Under the pieces are notes generated by a model that was not told the DNA's origin, did not search any database, and saw nothing but the letters and a program-made list of their open reading frames with translations. The position numbers and the translations under genes were made by a program. From the NCBI RefSeq assembly GCF_007115105.1, contig NZ_SULJ01000005.1, positions 210,169-248,491 of the forward strand: a DNA stretch of 38,323 nt, written 5' to 3'. Every line of letters begins with the position of its first letter. The stretch's first letter is position 1. The DNA comes from Clostridium sp. HBUAS56010 (lineage in GTDB: Bacteria > Bacillota > Clostridia > Lachnospirales > Lachnospiraceae). Below, piece after piece: positions 14,596 through 24,076 of this stretch.

Positions 14596-14640
14596 TACAA
14601 AAAAGACGTTTCCCACTAAAAATATAGGAAACGTCTTTTT
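14596..14640 (-). terminator. Terminator after the CBS-domain gene
   Basis: AAAAGACGTTTCC (14601-14613) pairs perfectly with GGAAACGTCTTTT (14627-14639). T-tracts flank both sides, so it can work in both directions, but it directly follows the minus-strand CBS gene. Confidence 0.85.
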
Positions 14641-14643
14641 ATA

Positions 14644-15093
14644 CTATTCAGTTTTTAAAAGCGTCTGGATTCTGGACGACGGCTCTTGTACATCCTGGGA
14701 CTTCTGGTAGAAATAGCGGATAATATCCTTGCGTGTAATAATCCCAATAAAGTTCTTCTGATCATCCACCACTGGGACAAAATTCTGGTTCAGCGCTTTA
14801 TCAATCAAACCTTCCATATCTGAATCGGCAAATACCGGCCGGTTATCGGATCTTCTGTCAATTGCAGCAACTGTCACATGTTCCGCTTCTTTTAAGCTTA
14901 AATTAAATTGGTTCTTAATCCCCCAGAGCATGTCCCCTTCTGTTATGGTTCCAACGTATTTTCCTGTTTTGCTGATTACAGGTATCGCTGAGTACTTATG
15001 ATATTCCATCTTCTCCAGCGCCTGGCGCAGAGAATCATCTTCATAAATATAAGCGACTTCGTTTTTTGGTGTTAAAAAAAATAATATGTTCAT
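14644..15093 (-). CDS. Two-CBS-domain protein
   Basis: 149 residues from ATG 15093; GGGGAG lies nine bases upstream and the earlier in-frame GTG abuts that site. Two CBS motifs are visible: SLRQALEKMEYHKYSAIPVISKTGKYVGTITEGDML and, in the second half, DMEGLIDKALNQNFVPVVDDQKNFIGIITRKDIIRYF. CBS pairs bind adenine nucleotides and act as energy or nucleotide sensors. With no fused catalytic domain, the target is unknown. It is preceded by the SpoIIQ-like gene and has its own terminator. Confidence 0.9.
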   Translation of the reverse strand: MNILFFLTPKNEVAYIYEDDSLRQALEKMEYHKYSAIPVISKTGKYVGTITEGDMLWGIKNQFNLSLKEAEHVTVAAIDRRSDNRPVFADSDMEGLIDKALNQNFVPVVDDQKNFIGIITRKDIIRYFYQKSQDVQEPSSRIQTLLKTE

Positions 15094-15200
15094 AGCCACA
15101 CTCCCCGTTTATTCTTCGGATTCAGTATAGCAGGTGACTCTTAATCGCTTATGAACAAATTATTATTTTTTTATAACTTTTTTTCCTTATCCTTTGAATT

Positions 15201-15959
15201 TTATTTCATCTGGTTCAGTGGATCAATGGCTTTGTCCTCATGAGTAAGTTCAAAGAATATGTTGGAACCTTCTACGGAATAATACTTACTGGGTTCGGCT
15301 ACATAGCCAAGAACCTGGCCTTCTTTCACGTATTCATTTTTTGTTACCTGCAGTTCTTTTAACTGACCGCAGACAGCCGTATATTTGTTGCCCATATCTA
15401 AAACAACGTAATTACCAATTTCTTCATTTGAACCAATCTCAGTTACCTTTGCATTGGCAGGAGCAACAACAGGTGTGCTCACATCGCCCTGAATTACGAC
15501 TCCCGGATTCACTTTATACTGATCCAGGGTTGGGAAATAGATGGTGGAATCCATGCTATAGTCCAAAAGAACATTTCCCCGTACCGGCCATGTCATTCTG
15601 GTCGCGTCAGTAAAATTAAGTACCAGAGATTTGGCAGCATTTTTGTCTGTTCCGGCTTGTGCTGCCGGAGCTTGTGTTTCCTGTTTGGCAGTTGCTTTTC
15701 CAGAATCTACTGCCTGCATTTCTTCTTTACTTTTTGTTGCATTGGAATCTCCTGCAACAGCTACTTGTGTCTCCTGGGGAATTGACTCCTGAACAATCAT
15801 ATTGCTCTGGTCCGGCACTTTAAGATAAGGGCTTTCTCCTCCACCATTTCCTCTTTGAACAGTAATAACTCCTGCTGCAGCTACTATAGTCAGCAGGCCT
15901 AGAACTAACAGGACAAGGAATACTTTATCCTTGAACATTTGACCTATTCTCTCTTTCAC
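15201..15959 (-). CDS. spoIIQ: SpoIIQ-like membrane protein with degenerate LytM domain
   Basis: 252 residues from GTG 15959, six bases after GAGGTG; an in-frame GTG inside that site was not chosen. A single membrane helix (VFLVLLVLGLLTIVAAAGVI, about residues 13-32) is followed by a Ser/Gln/Ala linker and a C-terminal M23/LytM fold. SpoIIQ in the forespore binds SpoIIIAH across the engulfment septum. The zinc motifs are lost: VNPGVVIQ stands where HxGxD is expected, and NIFFEL where the HxH motif is expected, so it should not be an active endopeptidase. It lies downstream of spoIID, the usual clostridial neighbour. The assignment is good but the orthology is not proven. Confidence 0.72.
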   Translation of the reverse strand: MKERIGQMFKDKVFLVLLVLGLLTIVAAAGVITVQRGNGGGESPYLKVPDQSNMIVQESIPQETQVAVAGDSNATKSKEEMQAVDSGKATAKQETQAPAAQAGTDKNAAKSLVLNFTDATRMTWPVRGNVLLDYSMDSTIYFPTLDQYKVNPGVVIQGDVSTPVVAPANAKVTEIGSNEEIGNYVVLDMGNKYTAVCGQLKELQVTKNEYVKEGQVLGYVAEPSKYYSVEGSNIFFELTHEDKAIDPLNQMK

Positions 15960-16039
15960 GTTTATCACCTCGCTAATATTCTTACCAAGAGTGAAAGAGT
16001 TATACAGGAATAAGAAAAAAATTTCTCAAGATTCAATGA

Positions 16040-16082
16040 TGCAAATAAACCTTTAAACTTTTGAAAAAGAGTTTAAAGGTTT
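16040..16082 (-). terminator. Terminator after the lipoprotein gene
   Basis: AAACCTTTAAACT (16047-16059) pairs with AGTTTAAAGGTTT (16070-16082), 13 bp. On the minus strand it is followed by TATTTG. It separates the lipoprotein gene from the SpoIIQ-like gene. Confidence 0.7.
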
Positions 16083-16117
16083 ATAGACTTTGAGATCATT
16101 ATATCATATGTTAATTT

Positions 16118-16579
16118 TCATATTTCTTTTTCTTGCTTGAGTAAATCTTTATAAATATATTGATTATTTTCATCTAAATTATATTCTCCAATTTTTTTGG
16201 TTATTCCAGAATCGGAATCCCAATCACCATATTCCCCATATTTATAATGATTAGAAAAAACAATTGCCGTATGATCTTCAAATGAAATTACAATATTATC
16301 ATACATTTTAGTGCTTATTCTTACAAATTCTACAAAATCAGAATTAGTAATATTGGAAAAATCCTTCTTTTCTATATCTATACGAACTGACTGTCCATAT
16401 ATGCCTTTTCCATATTTGTATTCAACATCAGTATAATGAGCCGTATATTTATTTAGCTTATTATCCGCTGATATGCTTTCAATCTCCACATTTGTTCTAT
16501 TTTCGTTCCTTTGCTCATTTTTACATCCTGAAACACATAATACTGCAAATATTAATGGAATTAAACGTTTGATTTTCAT
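16118..16579 (-). CDS. Small lipoprotein of unknown function, AT-rich
   Basis: 153 residues from ATG 16579, with AGAGG upstream. The signal peptide MKIKRLIPLIFAVLCVSGC ends in a lipobox with Cys at 19, so the mature protein is likely lipid-anchored outside the membrane. The mature part is rich in Tyr, Asp, Lys and Asn and has no motif I recognise. Codon use is strikingly AT-rich compared with both neighbours. It lies between spoIID and the SpoIIQ-like gene, which are adjacent in many clostridia, so it may be a recent insertion. Confidence 0.75.
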   Translation of the reverse strand: MKIKRLIPLIFAVLCVSGCKNEQRNENRTNVEIESISADNKLNKYTAHYTDVEYKYGKGIYGQSVRIDIEKKDFSNITNSDFVEFVRISTKMYDNIVISFEDHTAIVFSNHYKYGEYGDWDSDSGITKKIGEYNLDENNQYIYKDLLKQEKEI

Positions 16580-16816
16580 AATAATTATACCTCTCAAATA
16601 ATGGCAGCCGTACCTTTTCCATCCAAACAGGTATTCCTATTGGGAAGTTTCATTTCTTCCTTGTATAGCAAAATATGTACTGACTTTATCGTTTATCGTA
16701 AATGCAGATAACTGAACTGTTCTTAACCGGGTTACTTGATTAATATAACAGACATTTTTTACCAGATCAATGCAAAACCGTTAAATTACGAAATAATTAA
16801 TTATAAACATTAGTAC

Positions 16817-17737
16817 TTATACGGAACCTACAACAATATTTTTATAAAAATAAGGGAGAATCTTTTCTGCAGTCCAGCCCTCTTCCGCTTTGCATTTGGC
16901 TCCGAACTGGCTGAGACCGTACCCGTGGCCGATTCCCTGACAGACAATCCGGACACCCCCATTATATTCTTCAAAAGAAAAAGCGGAAGAAGGAAGGCTG
17001 AGTGCATGCTGAATCTCTTCGCCGATATAGGTCTTTGTCCCGATCTGAAGCTGGCTGACGTATCCTCCCTCTTCCCGGCTGATGATCTGTATGCTTCCTG
17101 GAATCTGGTCTGCTTTTACAGGCGTATCTCCTGCTATCTGGTTGATTTTACCCGCAAAATCTTCTTTGCTTAATTCCACTGCTGAAAGATAACCCTCCGC
17201 TTCCATATCCCGTTTGCACTCTGCCGGCTGTAAATACGGGTGGCTTTCATCTCCAGCCCTGGTCTTTCCTGTACTGGCACGGTGAAAGAGGGGATCAATC
17301 AATGCATCATTATAGGTCATAACCATTTTGGCAGTCGAACGCACCGCTTCCTCAATTGCCCCGTAGCTTGCCACAAAGGACTCACTGCCCCATAGCTTTT
17401 CCATCTGCTTCTGTTCCAGATATTCCATATGAAGTTCTGATTCCCTGATTTCATTCTGTCCGTTCATTTTTCCATAAATGTATGTCCGGGCAATAATTGC
17501 CTGGGCTCTTAAGGCTTCCTTTCCGTAATCAGCAGGAATCTGCTTTGCCACCACTCCAGGCAGATATTCCTCTACATCCATGGAAGATTGTATGCCTTTT
17601 CGGTCAAGAATGACCGTTTTTCCGCTGGACTGCATGGGGAGATCTTTTTTTTCTTCAATTTTTCCGGTCCATGCCAGAGTAATAATATATGGAAACAACA
17701 GCGCAAGAATACATGCCATAATCATTTTTTTCATCAT
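16817..17737 (-). CDS. spoIID: Stage II sporulation protein D (lytic transglycosylase)
   Basis: 306 residues with an N-terminal membrane anchor (residues 5-22). The SpoIID domain is clear: MDVEEYLPGVVAKQIPADYGKEALRAQAIIARTY, with the catalytic Glu in VEEYLPGV, SASTGKT-like RASTGKTRAG, and the ending CQGIGHGYGLSQFGAKCKAEEGWTAEKILPYFY. SpoIID cleaves peptidoglycan with SpoIIP and SpoIIM during engulfment. ATG 17737 is preceded by GGTGGTGAAAG. It is followed on the same strand by the lipoprotein and SpoIIQ-like genes. Confidence 0.95.
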   Translation of the reverse strand: MMKKMIMACILALLFPYIITLAWTGKIEEKKDLPMQSSGKTVILDRKGIQSSMDVEEYLPGVVAKQIPADYGKEALRAQAIIARTYIYGKMNGQNEIRESELHMEYLEQKQMEKLWGSESFVASYGAIEEAVRSTAKMVMTYNDALIDPLFHRASTGKTRAGDESHPYLQPAECKRDMEAEGYLSAVELSKEDFAGKINQIAGDTPVKADQIPGSIQIISREEGGYVSQLQIGTKTYIGEEIQHALSLPSSAFSFEEYNGGVRIVCQGIGHGYGLSQFGAKCKAEEGWTAEKILPYFYKNIVVGSV

Positions 17738-17775
17738 AATCTTTCACCACCTTTGCAACCTTGTTCAATATATGC

Positions 17776-17813
17776 AAAAAAACGCCACGGAATCACTTCC
17801 GAAGCGTTTTTTT
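17776..17813 (-). terminator. Terminator after glgP
   Basis: AAAAAACGC pairs with GCGTTTTTT, with CGGAA/TTCCG inside, giving a strong stem and a T-tract on the minus strand. It lies 6 bases after the glgP stop. Confidence 0.85.
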
Positions 17814-17818
17814 AAATG

Positions 17819-20281
17819 TTAACTTTCTTTTAGTTCCACCGTTACCTTTTCCAGGTGCCAGATGTCTCTTACATATTCTTCTATGGTACGGTCTGAGGTA
17901 AATTTGCCGCTGCATGCCACATTTAACATGGCAGCCTTTGCCCACCAGTCTTTATCCCGGTATGCCTGATCAATCCGGCTTCTTGCATCTGCATAGGAGC
18001 GGAAATCTTTCAGAATAAAGTAAATATCCGCACGGTCACTGCTTAGGGTATTTAATAAGGAATTATAAATATCCCGGAACAGTTCCGGATTCTCCGGTGA
18101 ATAATATCCGTTGATCAACTGCATCAAAACCCGGCGGATCTCAGAATCGCTGTTGAAAATTTCCATAGGATCGTATCCGCCTTCTCTCTCATATCGGATG
18201 ACTTCATCGGATGACATCCCAAAGATAAACGCATGTTCCGCCCCTACTTCTTCTACGATCTCCACATTGGCCCCATCCATGGTTCCAAGTGTCAAAGCGC
18301 CATTAAGCATAAATTTCATGTTTCCCGTGCCGGAAGCCTCTTTGCTGGCTGTGGATATCTGTTCACTGACATCAGCGGCTGCAAAAATAATCTCAGCGTT
18401 TGACACCTTGTAATCTTCAATAAAGACAACCTTGATCTTTCCTCCGATGCTGCGGTCACCATTGACCACCTCTGCCACAGCGTTGATCAGCTTGATGGTC
18501 AGTTTGGCTCTCTTATATCCTGCTGCAGCCTTAGCACCAAAGATAAAGGTCCGTGGAACCATATCCATTTCAGGATTATCCTTCAGTTGATTGTACAAAT
18601 ACATGACGTGAAGAATATTCATCAACTGACGTTTGTATTCATGAAGACGTTTGACCTGTACATCAAAAATGGATCTCGGATCCACATCAATGCCGTTGTG
18701 TTCTTTGATATAGGATGCCAGACGGACTTTATTCTGATATTTGATATCCATAAATTCCTGCCGGCATCTGGGATCTTCCGCATAAACTGCCAACTGATGG
18801 AGGTGTGGAAGATCAACGATCCAGCCATCCCCGATCTTGTCGGTGATCCACTTTGCAAGAAGAGGATTGCCATGGAGTAGAAAACGTCTCTGGGTAATGC
18901 CGTTTGTCTTATTGTTGAATTTATCCGGCATCATCTGATAGAAGTCTTTTAACTCCTGGTTCTTTAAAATCTCCGTATGAAGCCTGGCTACACCGTTTAC
19001 GGAAAATCCTCCTGCAATGGCTAAATGGGCCATACGGACCTGCCCGTCATAAATGATGGACATACTGCGGATCTTATCCTGATTTCCCGGATACATCTCC
19101 GTGATCTTCTGCTGGAACCGGCGGTTTATCTCCTCCACAATCTGGTAGATTCTTGGAAGCAGCCTGGAAAACAGATCAATAGGCCATTTTTCCAGTGCTT
19201 CCGACATAATGGTATGGTTGGTATATGCACAGGTTCTGGTGGTGATTTCCCATGCTTCATCCCAACCTAACCCATACTCATCAAGCAAGATTCTCATAAG
19301 CTCAGGAACCGCTACAGTTGGATGGGTATCATTGAGCTGGAATACCGTTTTTTCATAAAACCGGCGAATATCTTCATGGTTTTCCATGTATTTGATTACC
19401 GCTCTCTGCACGCTGGCAGAGATAAAGAAATACTGCTGTTTTAAACGGAGTTCTTTTCCTGCATAATGATTGTCATTGGGATATAGGACTTCTACGATGG
19501 TCTTTGCAAGATTTTCCTGCTCCACTGCCTTTTGGTAATCGCCTCTGTCAAAGGAATCCAGACTAAAGGTATTGATGGCTTCCGCATCCCAGATACGAAG
19601 GGTGTTTACCACATTGTTTCCGTAACCGACAATGGGCATATCATAAGGAACGGCACGGACAGACTGGTATCCTTCCTGGACAAAACGTTCCCTTCCATTC
19701 TCCCAGACCGTATTCACATATCCGCCGAATTTTACCTCGGTGGCATATTCCGCCCTGCGGATCTCAAAAGGATAACCATTCCTCAGCCAGTTATCCGGCA
19801 CTTCGATCTGATAACCATCTTCTATCTTCTGTTTGAACATGCCATAGCGATAGCGGATTCCACAGCCGTAAGCCGGGTATCCCAACGTGGCCAGAGAATC
19901 TAAAAAGCAGGCGGCAAGACGTCCAAGCCCCCCGTTCCCAAGAGCCGGATCCGGCTCCTGATCTTCGAGGGCATTTAAATCAAAGCCCAGTTCTTCCAAA
20001 ACTTCCTTTACTTCTGGCTGTGCCATGATGTTAATGATATTGTTGCCAAGAGCGCGGCCCATTAAAAATTCCATGGACAGATAATAAAGCGTCTTTACAT
20101 CCTGTTTTTCATACGCCTTGTGAGTTGCAATCCATTCATCAATGATCACATCTTTTACCGCATAGGCAACTGCCTGATACACCTGCTCCGGCGTTGCATC
20201 GTCTATGGTCCTGCGAAACACATTCTTCATATTAAACAGAACGCTCTTTTTAAAGGTTTCTTTCTCAAATCCCATACCCAT
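17819..20281 (-). CDS. glgP: Glycogen/starch phosphorylase
   Basis: 820 residues, full length for the family. It releases glucose-1-phosphate from glycogen using phosphate and pyridoxal phosphate. The family signatures include GNGGLGRLAACFLDSLA near residue 120, the FQLNDTHP active-site segment and the PLP-lysine motif EASGTGNMK around residue 656. ATG 20281 follows GAGGAGG. It starts only 24 bases after ileS, so it may be transcribed from the ileS T-box promoter or an internal one. It is followed by a strong terminator. Confidence 0.97.
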   Translation of the reverse strand: MGMGFEKETFKKSVLFNMKNVFRRTIDDATPEQVYQAVAYAVKDVIIDEWIATHKAYEKQDVKTLYYLSMEFLMGRALGNNIINIMAQPEVKEVLEELGFDLNALEDQEPDPALGNGGLGRLAACFLDSLATLGYPAYGCGIRYRYGMFKQKIEDGYQIEVPDNWLRNGYPFEIRRAEYATEVKFGGYVNTVWENGRERFVQEGYQSVRAVPYDMPIVGYGNNVVNTLRIWDAEAINTFSLDSFDRGDYQKAVEQENLAKTIVEVLYPNDNHYAGKELRLKQQYFFISASVQRAVIKYMENHEDIRRFYEKTVFQLNDTHPTVAVPELMRILLDEYGLGWDEAWEITTRTCAYTNHTIMSEALEKWPIDLFSRLLPRIYQIVEEINRRFQQKITEMYPGNQDKIRSMSIIYDGQVRMAHLAIAGGFSVNGVARLHTEILKNQELKDFYQMMPDKFNNKTNGITQRRFLLHGNPLLAKWITDKIGDGWIVDLPHLHQLAVYAEDPRCRQEFMDIKYQNKVRLASYIKEHNGIDVDPRSIFDVQVKRLHEYKRQLMNILHVMYLYNQLKDNPEMDMVPRTFIFGAKAAAGYKRAKLTIKLINAVAEVVNGDRSIGGKIKVVFIEDYKVSNAEIIFAAADVSEQISTASKEASGTGNMKFMLNGALTLGTMDGANVEIVEEVGAEHAFIFGMSSDEVIRYEREGGYDPMEIFNSDSEIRRVLMQLINGYYSPENPELFRDIYNSLLNTLSSDRADIYFILKDFRSYADARSRIDQAYRDKDWWAKAAMLNVACSGKFTSDRTIEEYVRDIWHLEKVTVELKES

Positions 20282-20305
20282 CCCATAAACCTCCTCAACG
20301 TTTAC

Positions 20306-23300
20306 TTATATCTTTTCCACACCTAAGGTCACATGTTCTCCGTTAATGTTCCATTCTTTTGCATATCCGGAGGTTTCTCCAAGGATTATTTTTTCCGCAA
20401 GAACTTCATTTTTCACTTCATCCTCGTTGTCCTTTAAGATGGCTGCAATCGCATCGTTATCTTTGCTGTATACCATAATATGATCCATGACTTCAAAACC
20501 TGCTTCCTTCCGCATGGTCTGAATCTTACTGATGAGTTCCCGGACAAATCCTTCTGCCAGAAGTTCTTTTGTTAAATTCGTATCCAACACAACGGTTATG
20601 GTGTTATCCCCCTCGGATACATATCCTTCCATCTGTGCGGTATCAATTAATAAATCTTCTTTTGCCAGCACAACTTCTGTCCCATCAAAGGTAAAGGTAA
20701 GAGCACCGGATTCATTGAGCGTATCCATGGCTTCATTGCCATTGATCTCGGAAAGTGCCTTTTTTATATTACCAAGCTGTTTTCCGTATTTGGGTCCCAC
20801 CGTTTTTAACTGAGGCTTAAAGCTATAAGAAGTGAATTCCCTCACATCATCCGTAAATACTACCTTTTTCACATTTAACTCTTCTTCTATGATCTCCTGA
20901 TAAAATACAGGAAGACTGTGAGGTGCCTTTACAAACATCTGTCCGATGGGCTGGCGGTTTTTGATATTGGCAGTATTTCTGGAAGCACGGCCCATAACCA
21001 CTATTTTTAATACTTCATCCATATTTTCTTCTAACTGTTTATCAATCCATCGTTCTTCCACAGCCGGATAATCACATAAATGAATGCTCTCTGGTGCAGA
21101 CTGATCCACGCTGCAGACCAGATTCTGATAGATCTGCTCTGTCATAAATGGAATCAGAGGAGCCGCAGTTTTGCTTACGGTCACAAGAGCGGTGTAAAGG
21201 GTCATATAAGCGTTAATCTTATCCTGCTCCATTCCCTTTGCCCAGAAACGTTCCCTGCTTCTGCGGACATACCAGTTGCTCATATCATCAACAAATTCCT
21301 GAAGAGCTCTTGCGGATTCCGGAATCTGATATTTCTCCAGACAGGTATCTACAGTTTTTACCAGAGTGTTCAGCTTTGACAACAGCCACTTATCCATAAC
21401 CGGAAGCTTCTCATAATCCAGACTGTATTTTGTAGGATCAAATTCATCAATGTTTGCATAGAGAACAAAGAAAGCATAGGTATTCCATAAGGTTCCCATG
21501 AATTTCCGCTGTCCTTCCATCACCGCTTTTCCATGGAAACGATTCGGCAGCCATGGGGCGCTGTTTACATAGAAATACCAGCGGATTGCATCTGCGCCAT
21601 AAGTCTCAAGTGCGTCAAAGGGGTCCACTGCATTGCCTTTTGATTTACTCATCTTCTGACCATTCTCATCTTGTACATGACCAAGAACAATAACATTCTT
21701 ATAAGGTGCCTTGTCAAAAATCAAGGTTGAAATTGCAAGGAGGGAATAAAACCAGCCTCTGGTCTGGTCCACTGCTTCGGATATAAAATCTGCCGGGAAC
21801 TGCTGTTCAAATAAATCTTTATTCTCAAATGGATAATGGTGCTGGGCAAACGGCATGGAACCGGAATCGAACCAGCAGTCAATTACTTCCGGAACACGTT
21901 TCATCTCTTTGTGGCATTTCGGACAGGCAATGGTTACATCGTCAATATATGGACGGTGGAGCTCAATCTCTTCCGGGCAGTTGGAGGACATGCTCTTTAA
22001 CTCTTCAATACTTCCCACTGCATGCTGATGTCCGCATTCACATTCCCATACATTCAAAGGAGTTCCCCAATAACGGTTTCTGCTGATGCCCCAGTCCTGA
22101 ACATTCTCCAGCCAGTCCCCAAAACGTCCTTTTCCAATGCTTTCCGGAATCCAGTTAATGGTATTATTATTACGGATTAAATCCTCTTTAACTGCGGTCA
22201 TCTTGATGAACCAGGATTCTCTTGCATAATAAATTAACGGAGTATCGCATCTCCAGCAATGAGGATAACTGTGTTCAAATACAGGCGCTGAGAATAAAAG
22301 TCCCTGTTCTTCCAGATCAGAAAGAATCATAGGATCTGCCTTTTTACAGAATACACCTGCCCACTTGGTTTCCTTTGTCATCTCACCGGCTGCATCTACA
22401 AGCTGTACAAATGGCAGATCGTACTTTTTGCCTACTTTGGAATCGTCTTCACCAAACGCCGGTGCAATATGAACCACACCAGTACCATCGGTTAAGGTAA
22501 CATAAGAATCACAGGTAACGTAATAAGCCTTCTTATCCGGCTTTACAAAGGAGAAAAGAGGTTCATATTCTTTATATTCCAGGTCTTTTCCTGTAAAAGT
22601 CTCAAGGATTGTATAATCTCCTTCTAAAACCTTTTCACATAATGCTTCCGCCATATAATAAGTATAATCTCCGTTTTTCACCTTGACATAGGATTCAGCC
22701 GGATTTACACAAAGACCAACGTTGGAAGGCAGAGTCCAGGGTGTTGTGGTCCATGCCAGAATGTAGGCATCTTCCCCTTTTACCTTAAAACGGACAATGG
22801 CAGAGCGTTCTTTTACGTCTTTATACCCCTGGGCAACCTCATGGCTGGAAAGAGGAGTTCCGCACCGGGGACAGTAAGGAACGATCTTAAAGCCTTTGTA
22901 TAAAAGTCCCTTTTCCCAGATCTGTTTTAAAGCCCACCATTCCGATTCAATGAAATTATTTTCATAAGTAACGTAAGGATCATCCATATCCGCCCAGAAC
23001 CCTACGGTTTTGGAGAAATCTTCCCACATCCCTTTATATTTCCATACACTTTCTTTGCAATGCTTGATAAATGGCTCCAGACCATATTCCTCAATCTGTT
23101 CTTTTCCATCAAGTCCTAACTTTTTTTCCACTTCCAGTTCCACAGGAAGCCCATGAGTATCCCAGCCCGCCTTACGAGGCACATCATACCCTTTCATGGT
23201 ACGGTATCTGGGAATCATATCTTTAATAACACGGGTCAGCACATGACCGATATGAGGTTTTCCATTGGCTGTGGGCGGTCCGTCATAGAACGTATAGCTT

Positions 23301-23416
23301 TCTGCCTCTTTTCGGTTTTCCATGCTCTTTTTAAATATCTCCCGGTTCTCCCAGAAGTTTTCAATTTCTTTTTCTCTCGCAACAAAATTTAAGTCTGTAG
23401 GGACTTTCTTATACAT
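20306..23416 (-). CDS. ileS: Isoleucyl-tRNA synthetase
   Basis: 1036 residues from ATG 23416, the usual size of the eukaryote-like IleS2 type. The HIGH motif is at residues 55-58 (KPHIGHV), and KMSKS lies near 588-592. Editing-domain and zinc motifs (CPRCGTPLSS, CWRCDTP) are present. ATG 23416 has GGAGG nine bases upstream and starts with the canonical MYKKVPTDLNF. The frame is open upstream for another 50 codons (to 23566) with a Lys/Arg/Glu-rich sequence, but no family member I recall has this extension, so I place the start at 23416. It charges tRNA-Ile and is controlled by a T-box leader. Confidence 0.96.
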   Translation of the reverse strand: MYKKVPTDLNFVAREKEIENFWENREIFKKSMENRKEAESYTFYDGPPTANGKPHIGHVLTRVIKDMIPRYRTMKGYDVPRKAGWDTHGLPVELEVEKKLGLDGKEQIEEYGLEPFIKHCKESVWKYKGMWEDFSKTVGFWADMDDPYVTYENNFIESEWWALKQIWEKGLLYKGFKIVPYCPRCGTPLSSHEVAQGYKDVKERSAIVRFKVKGEDAYILAWTTTPWTLPSNVGLCVNPAESYVKVKNGDYTYYMAEALCEKVLEGDYTILETFTGKDLEYKEYEPLFSFVKPDKKAYYVTCDSYVTLTDGTGVVHIAPAFGEDDSKVGKKYDLPFVQLVDAAGEMTKETKWAGVFCKKADPMILSDLEEQGLLFSAPVFEHSYPHCWRCDTPLIYYARESWFIKMTAVKEDLIRNNNTINWIPESIGKGRFGDWLENVQDWGISRNRYWGTPLNVWECECGHQHAVGSIEELKSMSSNCPEEIELHRPYIDDVTIACPKCHKEMKRVPEVIDCWFDSGSMPFAQHHYPFENKDLFEQQFPADFISEAVDQTRGWFYSLLAISTLIFDKAPYKNVIVLGHVQDENGQKMSKSKGNAVDPFDALETYGADAIRWYFYVNSAPWLPNRFHGKAVMEGQRKFMGTLWNTYAFFVLYANIDEFDPTKYSLDYEKLPVMDKWLLSKLNTLVKTVDTCLEKYQIPESARALQEFVDDMSNWYVRRSRERFWAKGMEQDKINAYMTLYTALVTVSKTAAPLIPFMTEQIYQNLVCSVDQSAPESIHLCDYPAVEERWIDKQLEENMDEVLKIVVMGRASRNTANIKNRQPIGQMFVKAPHSLPVFYQEIIEEELNVKKVVFTDDVREFTSYSFKPQLKTVGPKYGKQLGNIKKALSEINGNEAMDTLNESGALTFTFDGTEVVLAKEDLLIDTAQMEGYVSEGDNTITVVLDTNLTKELLAEGFVRELISKIQTMRKEAGFEVMDHIMVYSKDNDAIAAILKDNEDEVKNEVLAEKIILGETSGYAKEWNINGEHVTLGVEKI

Positions 23417-23581
23417 CTCTTGCGGCCTCCATTTCATTTTTTCCTCAGAAAGAGTCTGACTAACCAGACTCCGGCGCTGACGCGCTGCCACTTTTGTGAC
23501 ATCTTCCTTTTCATCGTTATGTGCAATCTGCACGGAGTACTTTTCATTCATAGAAACATTCACCAAACCTTTCTATGGAAT

Positions 23582-23820
23582 AAAAAAAGCCCCGTCCCGA
23601 ATCAGGACGAAGACTGCACTTAAACTTCGCTATACCACCTAATATCACATACAAACATATGCTTTTCTTTAACGCAGAAATTACGTCCTGACCTACTAAA
23701 TATCCGTTCAGCCGGAAACTCCGGAGTGATCTTCATTCTCTGCTACTCTCACCAGGATTCCACCTTCCCCGGCTCTCTGTTCATTTCGCATAAGAACTAC
23801 TGTCTCCATCAAAGTCTTTC
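23582..23820 (-). promoter_or_regulatory. T-box riboswitch upstream of ileS (Ile specifier)
   Basis: The minus-strand leader has the conserved T-box AGGTGGTATAGCGAAG (23640-23625), followed by an intrinsic terminator stem CGTCC/GGACG with a run of T residues (down to 23582). Upstream lies a Stem I region with AGAGAGCC, GGTGAGAG and the specifier ATC (Ile) at 23730-23728 in GAAGATCACTCC. Uncharged tRNA-Ile binding would stabilise the antiterminator and allow ileS transcription. A perfect SigA promoter lies just upstream. Confidence 0.9.
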
Positions 23821-23853
23821 TTCTTATATATAAGGGTACTTATATACTTCCCA

Positions 23854-23882
23854 ATTATAGGGATTAAAAAATAAAATGTCAA
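23854..23882 (-). promoter_or_regulatory. Consensus SigA promoter of the ileS T-box leader
   Basis: On the minus strand TTGACA (23882-23877) and TATAAT (23859-23854) are separated by 17 bases. The expected start site is about 23847, a few bases before the T-box stem I. Confidence 0.92.
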
Positions 23883-23896
23883 GGCTATTTTAACGA

Positions 23897-23940
23897 AGAA
23901 CGGGTACCGATTCATTTTCATGAAATTCGATACCCGTTCT
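23897..23940 (-). terminator. Hairpin at the end of the decayed small gene pair
   Basis: AGAACGGGTA (23897-23906) pairs with TACCCGTTCT (23931-23940), with CGA/TCG pairing inside. On the minus strand it begins at the TAG stop of the second small gene. The following tail (TCGTTAAAAT) has few T residues, so termination may be modest. Confidence 0.5.
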
Positions 23941-24076
23941 ACATGTCTTCATCCATTGGTTCCTTAATACCTTTCTCTATTTTTTTGGTAATCGTTGGAT
24001 GCTCTATATGAATTTGTTCCGTTCCCTTTTGCTTTTCTTATGATTTATAATCTTTCTTTGCTGCATCTTTTTTCAT
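23939..24076 (-). pseudogene. Small decayed ORF with internal stop, downstream member of pair
   Basis: ATG 24076 overlaps the preceding TGA (ATGA). The frame reads MKKDAAKKDYKS, then TAA, then resumes coding-like with EKQKGTEQIHIEHPTITKK and ends EPMDEDM with TAG at 23939. The continued charged, ordered sequence after the stop looks like a former 45-residue gene with one nonsense change. It could also be noncoding sequence by chance. No family recognised. Confidence 0.35.
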
